Below are positions 34,713 through 43,090 of a stretch of DNA of 64,000 nucleotides, one piece after another. Each line of letters begins with the position of its first letter. The stretch's first letter is position 1. The stretch comes from CAZNOG01 sp964574635 (GTDB lineage: Bacteria > Bacteroidota > Bacteroidia > Flavobacteriales_D > Cryomorphaceae): assembly GCA_964574635.1 (NCBI GenBank), contig CAZNOG010000006.1:108940-172939 (forward strand). The letters run 5' to 3'. A program made the position numbers and the translations under genes. The notes under the pieces were generated by a model that did not search any database, was not told the DNA's origin, and saw only the letters and a program-made list of their open reading frames with translations.

Positions 34713-35341
34713 CAGGGAATGTTCAAGTACTTATGCGTTTGGAGCGAAATGCGCCACCGCGGGTGCTTCTTGCAATAATCCACGATCAGGGGCGTCACCT
34801 TGTCTTGCCGGCTCCATTCCGGTTGGAGATACAGCAGGCAATCTTTCCTTGTTTTCCGTGCGTGTTCTTCCGCCCATTCCAGATCGCTTTTGTGGTACAC
34901 CACCACTTTCAGTTCGTCCGCGCGTCGGTAAATGCTTTCCACCGGTGCCTTGAATTTTTTGGGTGAGAAGCAAACCCAGTGCCACGATCCGGTCAATTCG
35001 TTGGTTCCCGAAGTTTCGATGTGGGTGCGCAGTCCCGCCTCGGCCAATTTTCGAGTCAGTACTTCGAGGTCGTGCAGCGTAGGTTCCCCACCCGTGATCA
35101 CCACCACTTCGGCGCCCGAATCCACGGACAAAGCCACCAAGTCGTCCACTTTCATGCGGTCGTGCCCTTCCATGGGCCAGCTCTCTTTCACGTCGCACCA
35201 CACGCAGCCCACGTCACACCCGCCCAAGCGGATGAAATACGCCGTGCGCCCGGTATGCGCACCTTCGCCCTGGATGGTAAGGAAATGCTCCATCACCGGC
35301 AGGGAATGCACCGCGGTTTCTGAGGATTCGGAATACTGCAT
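34712..35341 (-). CDS. queE: 7-carboxy-7-deazaguanine synthase
   Basis: A 209-residue radical SAM enzyme. The CxxxCxxC motif is CDVGCVWC (about 44-51), followed by VVITGGEPTLHDLE, the SAM-binding GGE motif. It converts 6-carboxytetrahydropterin to 7-carboxy-7-deazaguanine in queuosine biosynthesis. The size is typical of the short Bacteroidota QueE. It shares its stop codon base with the ATG of the following PD40/OmpA gene. The 6S-like RNA gene lies directly upstream on the same strand. Confidence 0.92.
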   Translation of the reverse strand: MQYSESSETAVHSLPVMEHFLTIQGEGAHTGRTAYFIRLGGCDVGCVWCDVKESWPMEGHDRMKVDDLVALSVDSGAEVVVITGGEPTLHDLEVLTRKLAEAGLRTHIETSGTNELTGSWHWVCFSPKKFKAPVESIYRRADELKVVVYHKSDLEWAEEHARKTRKDCLLYLQPEWSRQDKVTPLIVDYCKKHPRWRISLQTHKYLNIP

Positions 35342-35360
35342 GAGGTTGGGGGATCGGCAT

Positions 35361-35550
35361 AAAAAACCCGTGCGAGCAATTTAGCTTAGAAAAACTCTAA
35401 ACTTCATGTATGGAGCTTCCGTTTCAGATCGGTAATCCTCCTCTTCCCCGAAGGGAAACCTCGCGTGGAGGTTGAGGCTCGCCCTAGCCAAAACGAGTTG
35501 GGCTCCAAAGATCAATCTTGTTAGTTTTTCAAACGTTTATCTCGCACGGG
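35361..35550 (-). ncRNA. ssrS: 6S-like RNA candidate
   Basis: A 190-nt non-coding gene read on the minus strand. The ends pair perfectly: CCCGTGCGAG at the 5' end (35550-35541) with CTCGCACGGG at the 3' end (35376-35367), followed by six T (35366-35361). Inside are further paired steps: GAAAAACT/AGTTTTTC (35523-35530 with 35389-35396), TGGAGC/GCTCCA (35411-35416 with 35502-35507), GGAGG/CCTCC, and an apical TTCCC-GAAG-type hairpin (35444-35457). Large asymmetric internal loops separate them. A single rod with bulges, of this length, closed by a terminal stem and ended by a U-run, is the 6S RNA architecture. A weak -7 box TAAAAGTA lies just upstream. Family name is inference; structured RNA is well supported. 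Confidence 0.6.
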
Positions 35551-35896
35551 AGTACTTTTACGCCCTTTGAGAACAAATGTACGAATTTTGTCGGCCACCC
35601 ACAAAAACCCTCCCCTTTTTATCCCGTTTTTTAGCCGTTTTTTCCTCTTGGGGCGCCCCGCCGTTAAAATCCCATGCGTTATGTCTCGAATCGCCGGGGG
35701 TGCCACGAGGCTTACCCGGCTGAAAAACAGAATAGCGGGTCGGTCTTCGGCCTTTATCCGCGCACCCCTCATCGCGGTTCCGCTCGGCCGGTAACGAGCT
35801 TCCCCGTCGCTGTCACAGGCCTGCGGCACCGACTCTTCGGTATGCGCGGGATACCGGCCTGCGCCCTCGCCCGGGTCTTACTCGCGGCTCCCCGCC
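35551..35896. other. Intergenic region with motif copy and hairpin
   Basis: About 350 nt with no convincing gene. It contains the exact motif copy at 35596-35610 and a nested hairpin (AGGCC...CGGTAT/ATACCG...GGCCT) at about 35817-35860. The promoter of the 6S-like RNA must lie in the first 50 nt. Confidence 0.4.
35596..35610 (+). repeat. Dispersed 15-mer motif, copy 7 (exact)
   Basis: Exact CACCCACAAAAACCC followed by TCCCC; intergenic, 46 nt from the 5' end of the 6S-like RNA. Confidence 0.7.
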
Positions 35897-36430
35897 TCAC
35901 TTGCCCGAGAAATGGTCTTCCTTATCGGCGAATAAAATATTGAAAGTGGTCAGCGAACCGTATATGCGGCTGATGTATTGCTGCAAATGCACGCGGTCGG
36001 CGTCGTCGAGCTTGGGGTGTGAATTGATGTTTTGTTCCAGCACGCGCAGGCGATCGCGCACCATCACGATCTTGTGAAAGAAGGTATCGATGGGCACCTC
36101 CTTGGACTGAAGGTCCGCTTTGCCGGGTTTCATCACCAGCGTACCTCCGTTCCACCTCGCCCCCATTTCCACCGGATGGGTAATGGCCGAGGCCTCTTCG
36201 AGCACACCGCGCAGCACCTCGGCCACAGTATCCAAGTCGGGAACCGCTTCCACCTCCGCCGGAGATTCCAATACCTTCAATCCCGGAAAAGACCGGGAAA
36301 TTTCTTTGTCGCCGTGGTCGCGGAAAAACACGTTCACCACGCGCTCGTCCATATCGGTGGCGATGCCTTCGCCGAATTCGGGGTGGCTCACTCTGGCGCC
36401 TACGCCCAAAGAGGGGTAATCCTTTATCAT
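35897..36430 (-). CDS. Hypothetical cytosolic protein with tudor-like N-terminus
   Basis: A 177-residue protein, starting MIKDYPSLGVGARVSHPEFG. The first 55 residues (VGARVSHPEFGEGIATDMDE) form a short SH3/tudor-like beta barrel of the type at the C-terminus of UvrD or N-terminus of CarD. The rest is alpha-helical with conserved-looking FFHKIVMVRDRLRVLEQN and DRVHLQQYISRIYGSL. No signal peptide. Conserved hypothetical proteins of this kind occur in Flavobacteriales; function unknown. The ATG was chosen because the residues before it are Ser/Thr/Tyr-rich and not family-like. Confidence 0.65.
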   Translation of the reverse strand: MIKDYPSLGVGARVSHPEFGEGIATDMDERVVNVFFRDHGDKEISRSFPGLKVLESPAEVEAVPDLDTVAEVLRGVLEEASAITHPVEMGARWNGGTLVMKPGKADLQSKEVPIDTFFHKIVMVRDRLRVLEQNINSHPKLDDADRVHLQQYISRIYGSLTTFNILFADKEDHFSGK

Positions 36431-36739
36431 AAGGTCTGCTTCTTTTATATGTATATACGTTTGTGCTTTTCGAATCTCCGCCGTTTCCGGCGAGGCGCCC
36501 AAATTTCGCAAATTCCGTCCGAATCCACCTCTTCCCCACCCTTATTCCCTCGGTACGGTCGAAAATCTTTTCGGACAATCCACACGCCATTGTTATTTTT
36601 TTTGTTATTTTGCCGCTGATATCTCGGTTTTTGGCGTATCATTGCACCATCAATCGGTAGTGGGTTGCTCGAAATTCTTCGAACCCGATCCCCGAAAATC
36701 ATTCTTCTCAATTACATCTCACTCAATTTTATCTATTCG

Positions 36740-38533
36740 ATGTACGACATCATAGAACTGAACGGCAAGAAAGTAGCCGAACTTCGCGATATTGCGAAAA
36801 CCCTGAACATCAAGCGCACAGACGCGCTCAAAAAACAAGATTTGATATACCGCATTCTCGACGAGCAGGCCATCAACCCCCCGAAGTCGAAACCGGAAAC
36901 TACCGGCGATTCACCGAAATCCGAAAAACAGGAAGCAACTTCTTCCGCCGGAGGACAAAAACCCGAAAGAAGGTCGCCGGACCAGCGCCGGGCTCGGGAA
37001 GTGAGGCTCACGGCCACCAAAGCGGCCCCGCCCAAACTGGATGCGGACAATAAGTCCACGGTTTCCGAACCTTCACAGGGCGGACCGACCGACAAGAAAG
37101 GCGGTGAACAAGACAAATCCGACACGGACAAATCCCTGCCGAAACCGGCGGCCAATACGCGTTTCGACAAGCGCAACGAGCGCACTCACGGGCGTTCCGA
37201 CGACCGGAAATCGGACGACAAACCCCACCGTCAAAAAGACGCTCGTTCGGGCGACGATCGGAAGCAAAAATCCGATCACCACAGGCAGTCCAACGGCAGC
37301 GACCGCCAGCAAAGCAAATCATCTCCACAGGATTCCCGCGGCGGACAAGACAAAAAACAGCAGCCACAGCAGCAACAACAGCAGCAGCAGAAGGAAAAAG
37401 CCGACGATTATTACAATTTCGACGGTTTGGTGCAGTGCGAAGGCGTGTTGGAAACCATGCCCGACGGGTACGGCTTCCTGCGATCGTCGGACTACAACTA
37501 CCTCAACTCACCCGACGACGTATACGTTTCTCAATCGCAGATCAAACACTTCGGCTTGAAAACCGGCGATACCGTGGTCGGACAAGTCCGCCCACCCAAG
37601 CCGGGCGAAAAGTACTTCCCCCTTATCAAAGTCGACGAAATCAACGGACGCGATCCCGAATTCGTCCGCGACCGCGTGCCCTTCAAATACCTCACACCGC
37701 TTTTCCCCGACGAGAAATTCAACCTTGCGGGCGACAACCGCAACGTAAGCACGCGTATCATGGACCTTTTCTCGCCCATCGGAAAAGGACAGCGAGGCCT
37801 CATCGTTTCCCAACCCAAAACGGGAAAAACCACCCTGCTGAAAGATGTGGCCAACGCCATCGCAGCAAACCACCCCGAAGTGTACCTCATCATCTTGCTG
37901 ATCGATGAGCGCCCGGAAGAGGTGACCGACATGAAGCGCTCGGTAAACGCCGAGGTCGTAGCTTCGACCTTCGACGAGCCGGCCGACCGCCACGTGAAAA
38001 TCGCCAACATCGTGTTGGAGAAAGCCAAGCGCATGGTGGAATGCGGACACGACGTGTGCATCCTCCTCGACTCCATCACGCGGCTCGCACGGGCGTACAA
38101 CACCGTGTCACCCGCTTCGGGAAAAGTGCTCTCGGGAGGAGTCGACGCCAACGCTCTCCAAAAACCCAAGCGATTCTTCGGTGCCGCCAGAAACATCGAA
38201 AACGGAGGTTCTCTCTCCATCCTGGCCACCGCCCTGATCGACACCGGATCCAAAATGGACGAGGTGATTTTCGAAGAGTTCAAAGGAACGGGAAACATGG
38301 AGCTCCAACTCGACAGACGCATCTCCAACCGACGCATCTACCCCGCCATCGATATCCTCAGCTCCGGTACGCGACGCGAAGAATTGCTCGTGTCGAAGGA
38401 CGTGCTGCAACGCTTGTGGATTTTGAGGAAACACATCGCCGACATGAACCCCGTGGAGGCCATGGAATTCATCAAAGGACGAATCGAACAAACCTCTTCG
38501 AACGAAGAATTCCTGATCTCCATGAACGGTTGA
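36740..38533 (+). CDS. rho: Transcription termination factor Rho
   Basis: A 597-residue Rho. The N-terminal Rho_N helices (VAELRDIAKTLNIKRTDALK) come first, followed by a hydrophilic insertion of about 165 residues, rich in Lys, Asp, Ser and Gln, ending in an uninterrupted run of Gln (about 37360-37393). The cold-shock RNA-binding domain (EGVLETMPDGYGFLRSSDYN) and the ATPase core follow, with Walker A QPKTGKTTL, the IDERPEEVTDM motif, and Q-loop/R-loop segments. The start MYDIIELNGKK is family-like. Rho unwinds RNA to end transcripts. A longer in-frame start is unlikely because it carries no Rho_N residues. Confidence 0.95.
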   Translation: MYDIIELNGKKVAELRDIAKTLNIKRTDALKKQDLIYRILDEQAINPPKSKPETTGDSPKSEKQEATSSAGGQKPERRSPDQRRAREVRLTATKAAPPKLDADNKSTVSEPSQGGPTDKKGGEQDKSDTDKSLPKPAANTRFDKRNERTHGRSDDRKSDDKPHRQKDARSGDDRKQKSDHHRQSNGSDRQQSKSSPQDSRGGQDKKQQPQQQQQQQQKEKADDYYNFDGLVQCEGVLETMPDGYGFLRSSDYNYLNSPDDVYVSQSQIKHFGLKTGDTVVGQVRPPKPGEKYFPLIKVDEINGRDPEFVRDRVPFKYLTPLFPDEKFNLAGDNRNVSTRIMDLFSPIGKGQRGLIVSQPKTGKTTLLKDVANAIAANHPEVYLIILLIDERPEEVTDMKRSVNAEVVASTFDEPADRHVKIANIVLEKAKRMVECGHDVCILLDSITRLARAYNTVSPASGKVLSGGVDANALQKPKRFFGAARNIENGGSLSILATALIDTGSKMDEVIFEEFKGTGNMELQLDRRISNRRIYPAIDILSSGTRREELLVSKDVLQRLWILRKHIADMNPVEAMEFIKGRIEQTSSNEEFLISMNG

Positions 38534-38552
38534 TCGGAAGCAACGCTGCCGT

Positions 38553-39101
38553 ATGAGCGCAAAAACGCGGCATCCCAATCTGAATATTCCCACGCGGGTC
38601 GCACTGTCTCTCATGGCACTGCGACTCGCATTGTTTATTCTCGGAGCCGATTTCCCGGGTCAGGAAGAAACGTATGTCTTCCTGCTCTTCGCCGCCCTGC
38701 CGGTATTGGCCATTTACGGCATTTGGCCCCAACCGGCACCCCAACCGCCTTCCACCATCCAAGACATCCAATCGGCGATGCGGATGACGTTGGTGTATAG
38801 CCTGCTGATGATCGCCTTCCTGTTCTTTTACTACACCTTCGTGGATAAGGACTTTTTCCCCAACTTCCAAGACCGGGCCATCGCTCTGGAGCTGGAAAAC
38901 AACACCGAGCTTTCACCCGAGGAAATCGAGCGAAGGGGACGGGAATTCTTCAGCAAGCGCAACCTCACGGTGATCATGATCGGGGTCATGGTCGTGATGA
39001 GCGCATTCTACTCCATCTTGTTCAGCGTTCTGAAAAAACTGTTTTTCCGCCCCGTGGTGAAATCCCTGACGAGGGCCGAACACAGGGACGGAGAAGAGTA
39101 A
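38553..39101 (+). CDS. DUF4199-like membrane protein
   Basis: A 182-residue protein with four hydrophobic helices; the third and fourth are separated by a charged loop (DRAIALELENNTELSPEEIE). Topology, charge pattern and the FVDKDFFPNFQD segment are typical of DUF4199 proteins of Bacteroidota. It follows rho by 19 nt on the same strand and may be cotranscribed. Function unknown. Confidence 0.65.
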   Translation: MSAKTRHPNLNIPTRVALSLMALRLALFILGADFPGQEETYVFLLFAALPVLAIYGIWPQPAPQPPSTIQDIQSAMRMTLVYSLLMIAFLFFYYTFVDKDFFPNFQDRAIALELENNTELSPEEIERRGREFFSKRNLTVIMIGVMVVMSAFYSILFSVLKKLFFRPVVKSLTRAEHRDGEE

Positions 39102-39142
39102 CCGAGAGAAGGATCGAACGGAGGTTCCCCGAGCGTCGGGCC

Positions 39143-40144
39143 TCAGTTGCCCTTGATGCGGATCCAGAGTTCCCTCAATAATTTTCCGATGTCTTCCCTG
39201 CCTTTGTCGTTTTCGGTAACGATCGTCCCCTCTCCCGTTTGCACCAGCTCGTAGCTGAAGGAAAACCGCGGGTTGATCGGGTCGTTGTTCAGCAGCCCGA
39301 ATCGAAGATCGTTGAGAAACAACCTGTCCTCCTCTTTCTGCACGGTGTACCACCCTTCGGTGATGCGGATCAACTGCCGCACGGTAGGGTCTTCGCGCAA
39401 ATCGCCCAAAAGGTGATGGTTCTTCGGCACGGGATGAAACGCGATGGGCTGCGTATCGAAGAAAGAATATTCGCCGAGGTAAATTTCGTCTTCCGCCATG
39501 ACGTTGGCATGCCATAAAATGACGTTGAGGGGGCCGGGCTTCGTTTTGATCGCGGAGTATTCGATGCCCTGATCGGCCAGTGCACCGGTGAATTGGAAGT
39601 ACACCGCGGTTTTCAGCACCAAGGTGATGCACAGGTATCCACAACTCACCATCAAACCCAGCCTGTTGATTTTTCGCCGTTTGGGATTATCCCTTTTGTA
39701 AAACATGGTCCAAACCACGAAGACCAGAAACGGAATGGTGTACAAGGGGTCGATTACGAATATGTTTTGGATGGCCACAGGTAGTTTCCACGGCCAAAAC
39801 AGTTTCGTGCCCCAGGTCGTCATGGCGTCGAGGAGGGAATGCGTCACCAAACCGAAAAACATCAATCGGCTCCAATCCTTCCAGGTGGCGGGGCTCCTCC
39901 TTTCGATTTTGGAAATCAGCCAACCGAAAACCGGAGCAAAGAGAATGGCGAACAGGAAGGAATGCGAAAATCCCCGGTGGATCTCCAAGGCCGTAACGTT
40001 GTCGGTGAAGTGCACGGCCACCACGTCCAAGTCGGGAATGGTTCCGGCGATCGCACCGTAGAGCACCGCTTTGTTCCCCACTTTCTTTCCCAAGGTCGCC
40101 TCACCCACGGCCGCGCCCAAAACCACTTGCGTCAAAGAATCCAA
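39143..40144 (-). CDS. YdjM/YbcI-family membrane-bound metal-dependent hydrolase
   Basis: A 333-residue protein starting MDSLTQVVLGAAVGEATLGK, the conserved opening of the YdjM/YbcI family (PF04307-like). The His/Asp motif IPDLDVVAVH and HRGFSHSFLF, and the later THSLLDAMTTWGT, are the metal-binding segments. Four or five membrane helices and a C-terminal soluble domain of about 150 residues follow. The start codon is TTG (no in-frame ATG or GTG nearby), chosen on family similarity. YdjM is SOS-induced in E. coli; nothing here indicates that. Function unknown. Confidence 0.8.
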   Translation of the reverse strand: MDSLTQVVLGAAVGEATLGKKVGNKAVLYGAIAGTIPDLDVVAVHFTDNVTALEIHRGFSHSFLFAILFAPVFGWLISKIERRSPATWKDWSRLMFFGLVTHSLLDAMTTWGTKLFWPWKLPVAIQNIFVIDPLYTIPFLVFVVWTMFYKRDNPKRRKINRLGLMVSCGYLCITLVLKTAVYFQFTGALADQGIEYSAIKTKPGPLNVILWHANVMAEDEIYLGEYSFFDTQPIAFHPVPKNHHLLGDLREDPTVRQLIRITEGWYTVQKEEDRLFLNDLRFGLLNNDPINPRFSFSYELVQTGEGTIVTENDKGREDIGKLLRELWIRIKGN

Positions 40145-40320
40145 TGTCCGTGTCCTTTTGTATGAATTTAAATCCCCCCGCCGGTCTTTGACTGGCCTTC
40201 CCGAAGCGGGAAACGAAACCTATCAACGTCCGAAGGGGCTCGAAATTACGCCACGAAAATACATCCTTCGGACTTGACGAAAGAACGCGTCCCGGCACGG
40301 TGAGGCCGGTTGGGGCGAAC

Positions 40321-41694
40321 TCACTCGCCGCCTTCGACTTTCCGCACCAAGTTTTTCAGGTCGATGCCGTCGAAGTTGCCGGAACTCATCAAGAGCAAAT
40401 TGCTCCCGGCCCAGTCCTCATTTTCCAAATCGGCGACCAACGCGGAAGAGTCGGTGTAGACTTCGATTCGATTCGGGTGGTCGGGGTCGAAGGCCCGCCG
40501 CACATCATCGGTGGAGAGGGGAGGCAATTTTTTGTGCGCCACCACCGTGGGGGAAAAATACACCATGGCCCGATCGGCCGCCTCCATGGCGTGGCGGTAT
40601 TGGGGCAAGAAGTTCTTGTTCAAGCTGCTGAAGGTGTGCAACTCCATGCACGCCACCAAGCGGCGATCGGGAAATTGCGCTTTCAGCGCTGAGGTGGTGG
40701 CGCGCAGTTTGCTAGGTGCGTGGGCGAAATCCTTGTACACCGCGCGGTCCGTACCGGCGGACAACCTCTGCAGTCGATTCGACGCCCCGGTAAAATCGGA
40801 AATGGCGTGGAGGAACTCCTCCTCCCCGATGCCTAATTCCCGTGCAACGGCCATGGCTCCGGCGAGATTTTGCATGTTGTGTCGGCCCAATAGCGCAAGG
40901 GGAAATTCACGGGTTCCGTACCGAACCACGGTGACGCCCTTTTTCACGAAGTAATCCGGTTCACCGTAGGGAATCAGCGCCACGTCGCCACGCGCTCCCG
41001 CGGCCAATTCGCTCAATACCGCGTCCCCTTCGAAGTACACGAGGCTGCCGTCGGGTTCGATCAGGTCGATGAATTGACGGAACTGCTCCTTGTAGATTTC
41101 TTCGGTTGGAAATACGTTGATGTGGTCCCAAGCGATGCCGGAAAGCAAAGCGATATGTGGTTTGTACAGGTGGAATTTAGGCCGGCGGTCTATGGGGGAA
41201 GTCAGGTACTCGTCCCCTTCGATGATGGCCACGGGCGCCTCCCGCGACAAGCGGATCATGCAGTCGTAGCCTTCCAATTGCGCCCCCACGAGGTAGTTGG
41301 TGTCCCGGCCCGTTTTCTTCATGACGTGCAGGAGCATGGCGGTAATGGTGGTTTTTCCGTGGCTGCCGCCAATGACCACCCGGGTTTGATCCACCGTTTG
41401 CCGGAAGACGTATTCGGGGTAAGAATAAATCGGGATGCCCAGCTCCTTCGCTTTGGCCAATTCGGGGTTGTCGGCGCGGGCGTGCATGCCGAGGATGACC
41501 GCATCGAGACCGGGGTGGATGCGTTGTGGGTTCCACCCCACTTTTTCGGGCAGGATGCCCTCCCGGGCCAGTCGGCCCTTCGAAGGTTCGAAGATTTCGT
41601 CGTCGCTGCCGCTGACCTCGTGTCCCTCGCGGCTCAGCGCGATGGCCAAGTTGTGCATGGCGCTGCCTCCGATGGCGATGAAGTGTATTTTCAT
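40321..41694 (-). CDS. mpl: UDP-N-acetylmuramate:L-alanyl-gamma-D-glutamyl-meso-DAP ligase
   Basis: A 457-residue Mur ligase. The N-terminal Rossmann motif is MKIHFIAIGGSAMHNLA, the ATP-binding loop is GGSHGKTTITAML, and EGDEYLTSPIDRRPKFHLYKP and IAWDHINVFPT are the central-domain signatures. The short Mpl form (about 450 residues) lacks the MurC-specific insertions. It recycles peptidoglycan tripeptide by joining it to UDP-MurNAc. Longer in-frame starts lie in the divergent intergenic region and were rejected. Confidence 0.94.
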   Translation of the reverse strand: MKIHFIAIGGSAMHNLAIALSREGHEVSGSDDEIFEPSKGRLAREGILPEKVGWNPQRIHPGLDAVILGMHARADNPELAKAKELGIPIYSYPEYVFRQTVDQTRVVIGGSHGKTTITAMLLHVMKKTGRDTNYLVGAQLEGYDCMIRLSREAPVAIIEGDEYLTSPIDRRPKFHLYKPHIALLSGIAWDHINVFPTEEIYKEQFRQFIDLIEPDGSLVYFEGDAVLSELAAGARGDVALIPYGEPDYFVKKGVTVVRYGTREFPLALLGRHNMQNLAGAMAVARELGIGEEEFLHAISDFTGASNRLQRLSAGTDRAVYKDFAHAPSKLRATTSALKAQFPDRRLVACMELHTFSSLNKNFLPQYRHAMEAADRAMVYFSPTVVAHKKLPPLSTDDVRRAFDPDHPNRIEVYTDSSALVADLENEDWAGSNLLLMSSGNFDGIDLKNLVRKVEGGE

Positions 41695-41871
41695 GGCCGT
41701 GAACTTACGCCAAAACAGGTGTTCGCCGGTGCGATTCCGGACCCCGTTTATACACATGAGTTTGTTACATTCGCAGCGAAAGCGAAGGCCGGCGGAGCGC
41801 GAGTCGGCCGCAGACATTTTTGTGCCCGTGGTGGCGATAATGCATTCCACCGCGGAAATTCCCACAATGCC

Positions 41872-42729
41872 ATGAAAATTCATCCCATAGAAGCCGGAAA
41901 TTTCAAACTAGACGGAGGAGCCATGTTCGGCGTGGTGCCCAAATCACTGTGGTCGCGGGTAAAGCCCGCCGACGAAAACAACATGTGCAGCTGGTCCATG
42001 CGCTGTATGCTCATCGACTACGGCGATCGCCGCGTGCTGATCGACACGGGCATGGGCGACAAGCAGAGCGAAAAATTCTTCGGGTACTACTTCCTTTTCG
42101 GTGACCACTCCCTGAAAGGTTCCCTGAAGGCGAAGGGGTACGCGCCGGAAGACATCACCGACGTGTTTCTCACACACCTTCACTTCGACCACTGCGGAGG
42201 AGCCGTGGACTCCGACGGAAACGGGGGGTACAAAACGGCCTTCCCCAACGCCCGGTATTGGTCTACCGAAAATCACTGGAACTGGGCCATAAAGCCCAAC
42301 GACCGGGAGCGCGCGTCTTTTTTGAAAGAGAACATCCTGCCGATCCAAGAATCGGGTCAGCTGAACTTCGTGGAGCGCGACGGGAGGTGGTCGAAGGGAG
42401 AACTCTTCCCGGGATTCCGGGTGTTTTTCGCCGACGGGCACACGGAAAGCCAAATGATACCCTACATCGAGTACGAAGGCAAGACGCTGATCTACGCCGC
42501 GGATTTGTTGCCTTCGGCGGCGCATATTCCCATGCCTTACGTGATGGGTTACGACACGCGTCCTTTGGAAACTTTGGAAGACAAGCGGATCTTCCTGAAC
42601 GCCGCCGCCGACCAAAACCACGTGATCTTTTTGGAACACGACATTGACAACGAATGCTGCACGGTGCAACACACCGAAAAAGGCGTGCGACTGAAGGAAA
42701 CCATGCGCTTCGAAGAAGCGTTTGGCTGA
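41872..42729 (+). CDS. MBL-fold metallo-hydrolase
   Basis: A 285-residue metallo-beta-lactamase-fold protein. The metal motif is THLHFDHCGGA (HxHxDH), with a further His in the GHTESQM segment, an Asp in YAADLLPSA and the last His in FLEHDIDNE. The layout is that of the lactonase/quorum-quenching or hydroxyacylglutathione-hydrolase-like group, cytosolic. It is divergent from mpl, with start MKIHPIEAGNFK. The substrate cannot be told from the sequence. Confidence 0.85.
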   Translation: MKIHPIEAGNFKLDGGAMFGVVPKSLWSRVKPADENNMCSWSMRCMLIDYGDRRVLIDTGMGDKQSEKFFGYYFLFGDHSLKGSLKAKGYAPEDITDVFLTHLHFDHCGGAVDSDGNGGYKTAFPNARYWSTENHWNWAIKPNDRERASFLKENILPIQESGQLNFVERDGRWSKGELFPGFRVFFADGHTESQMIPYIEYEGKTLIYAADLLPSAAHIPMPYVMGYDTRPLETLEDKRIFLNAAADQNHVIFLEHDIDNECCTVQHTEKGVRLKETMRFEEAFG

Positions 42730-42743
42730 ACGCCCGGTCATCG

Positions 42744-43075
42744 ATTTGTCGGTGAAAGCCCCACCGGCTGCGAATAGTCCTACCGCGTAAGGACGAAGGT
42801 CGGCATCCCTTCGGCGCAGCCGCGATGCGGGTTGTGCCGCACCCACGGCGACCGGCGCAAGCCCGTGGAAGCGGCTTACAACCCGCCGTGGATGCGCCGA
42901 AGGATATAGACCGTAGGCCGACCCCGGCGACGCGGTGAGAAACCGGACCCGAAAGGAGAATGAAGCTGAAGCGACCGACGTGCAAGCGGGAAGACAGGCC
43001 CGGGGGTACGCCCCGAAAACGACGAGGAACCAACGTACCGACGGGAGATAGCGGGGGTGCAGGGACGTAAAACTG
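42744..43075 (+). ncRNA. Large structured RNA candidate upstream of recR
   Basis: About 330 nt with no convincing gene. Nested perfect helices enclose each other: GGTCGGC/GCCGACC (42798-42804 with 42917-42923), CCTTCGGCGCA/TGCGCCGAAGG (42808-42818 with 42893-42903), GCGGGTTGT/ACAACCCGC (42827-42835 with 42878-42886), GCCGC/GCGGC and CCACGG/CCGTGG. Smaller stems precede (GGTG/CACC, GTCC/GGAC at 42777-42794) and follow (CGGGG/CCCCG near 43010). The 38 paired bases in order cannot be chance. The strand is assumed from the neighbours. It could be a riboregulator, a group-II-intron remnant or an unknown RNA; RNase P, SRP and tmRNA signatures are not seen. Confidence 0.4.
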
Positions 43076-43078
43076 TGC

Positions 43079-43086
43079 TAACTTTG
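43079..43086 (+). promoter_or_regulatory. recR: -7 box 4 nt before the recR GTG (leaderless type)
   Basis: TAACTTTG fits TAnnTTTG; the GTG start at 43091 lies 4 nt after it. Confidence 0.6.
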
Positions 43087-43090
43087 TAAC

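Noticed and set aside
35567..35943. Short ORFs across the intergenic region upstream of the 6S-like RNA
   Set aside because: Arg/Pro-rich compositions typical of GC-rich non-coding frames; no start signal; they run over the 3' end of the gene at 35897.
40321..41883. Longer N-terminus for mpl (start near 41883)
   Set aside because: The added residues overlap the divergent MBL promoter region and are not seen in Mpl proteins; ATG 41694 gives the standard start.
42744..43075. Retron or CRISPR origin of the structured region
   Set aside because: No reverse transcriptase nearby and no direct repeats with spacers.
42744..43075. RNase P RNA
   Set aside because: The GAGGAAAGTCC and ACAGAAACCG-type core segments are absent.
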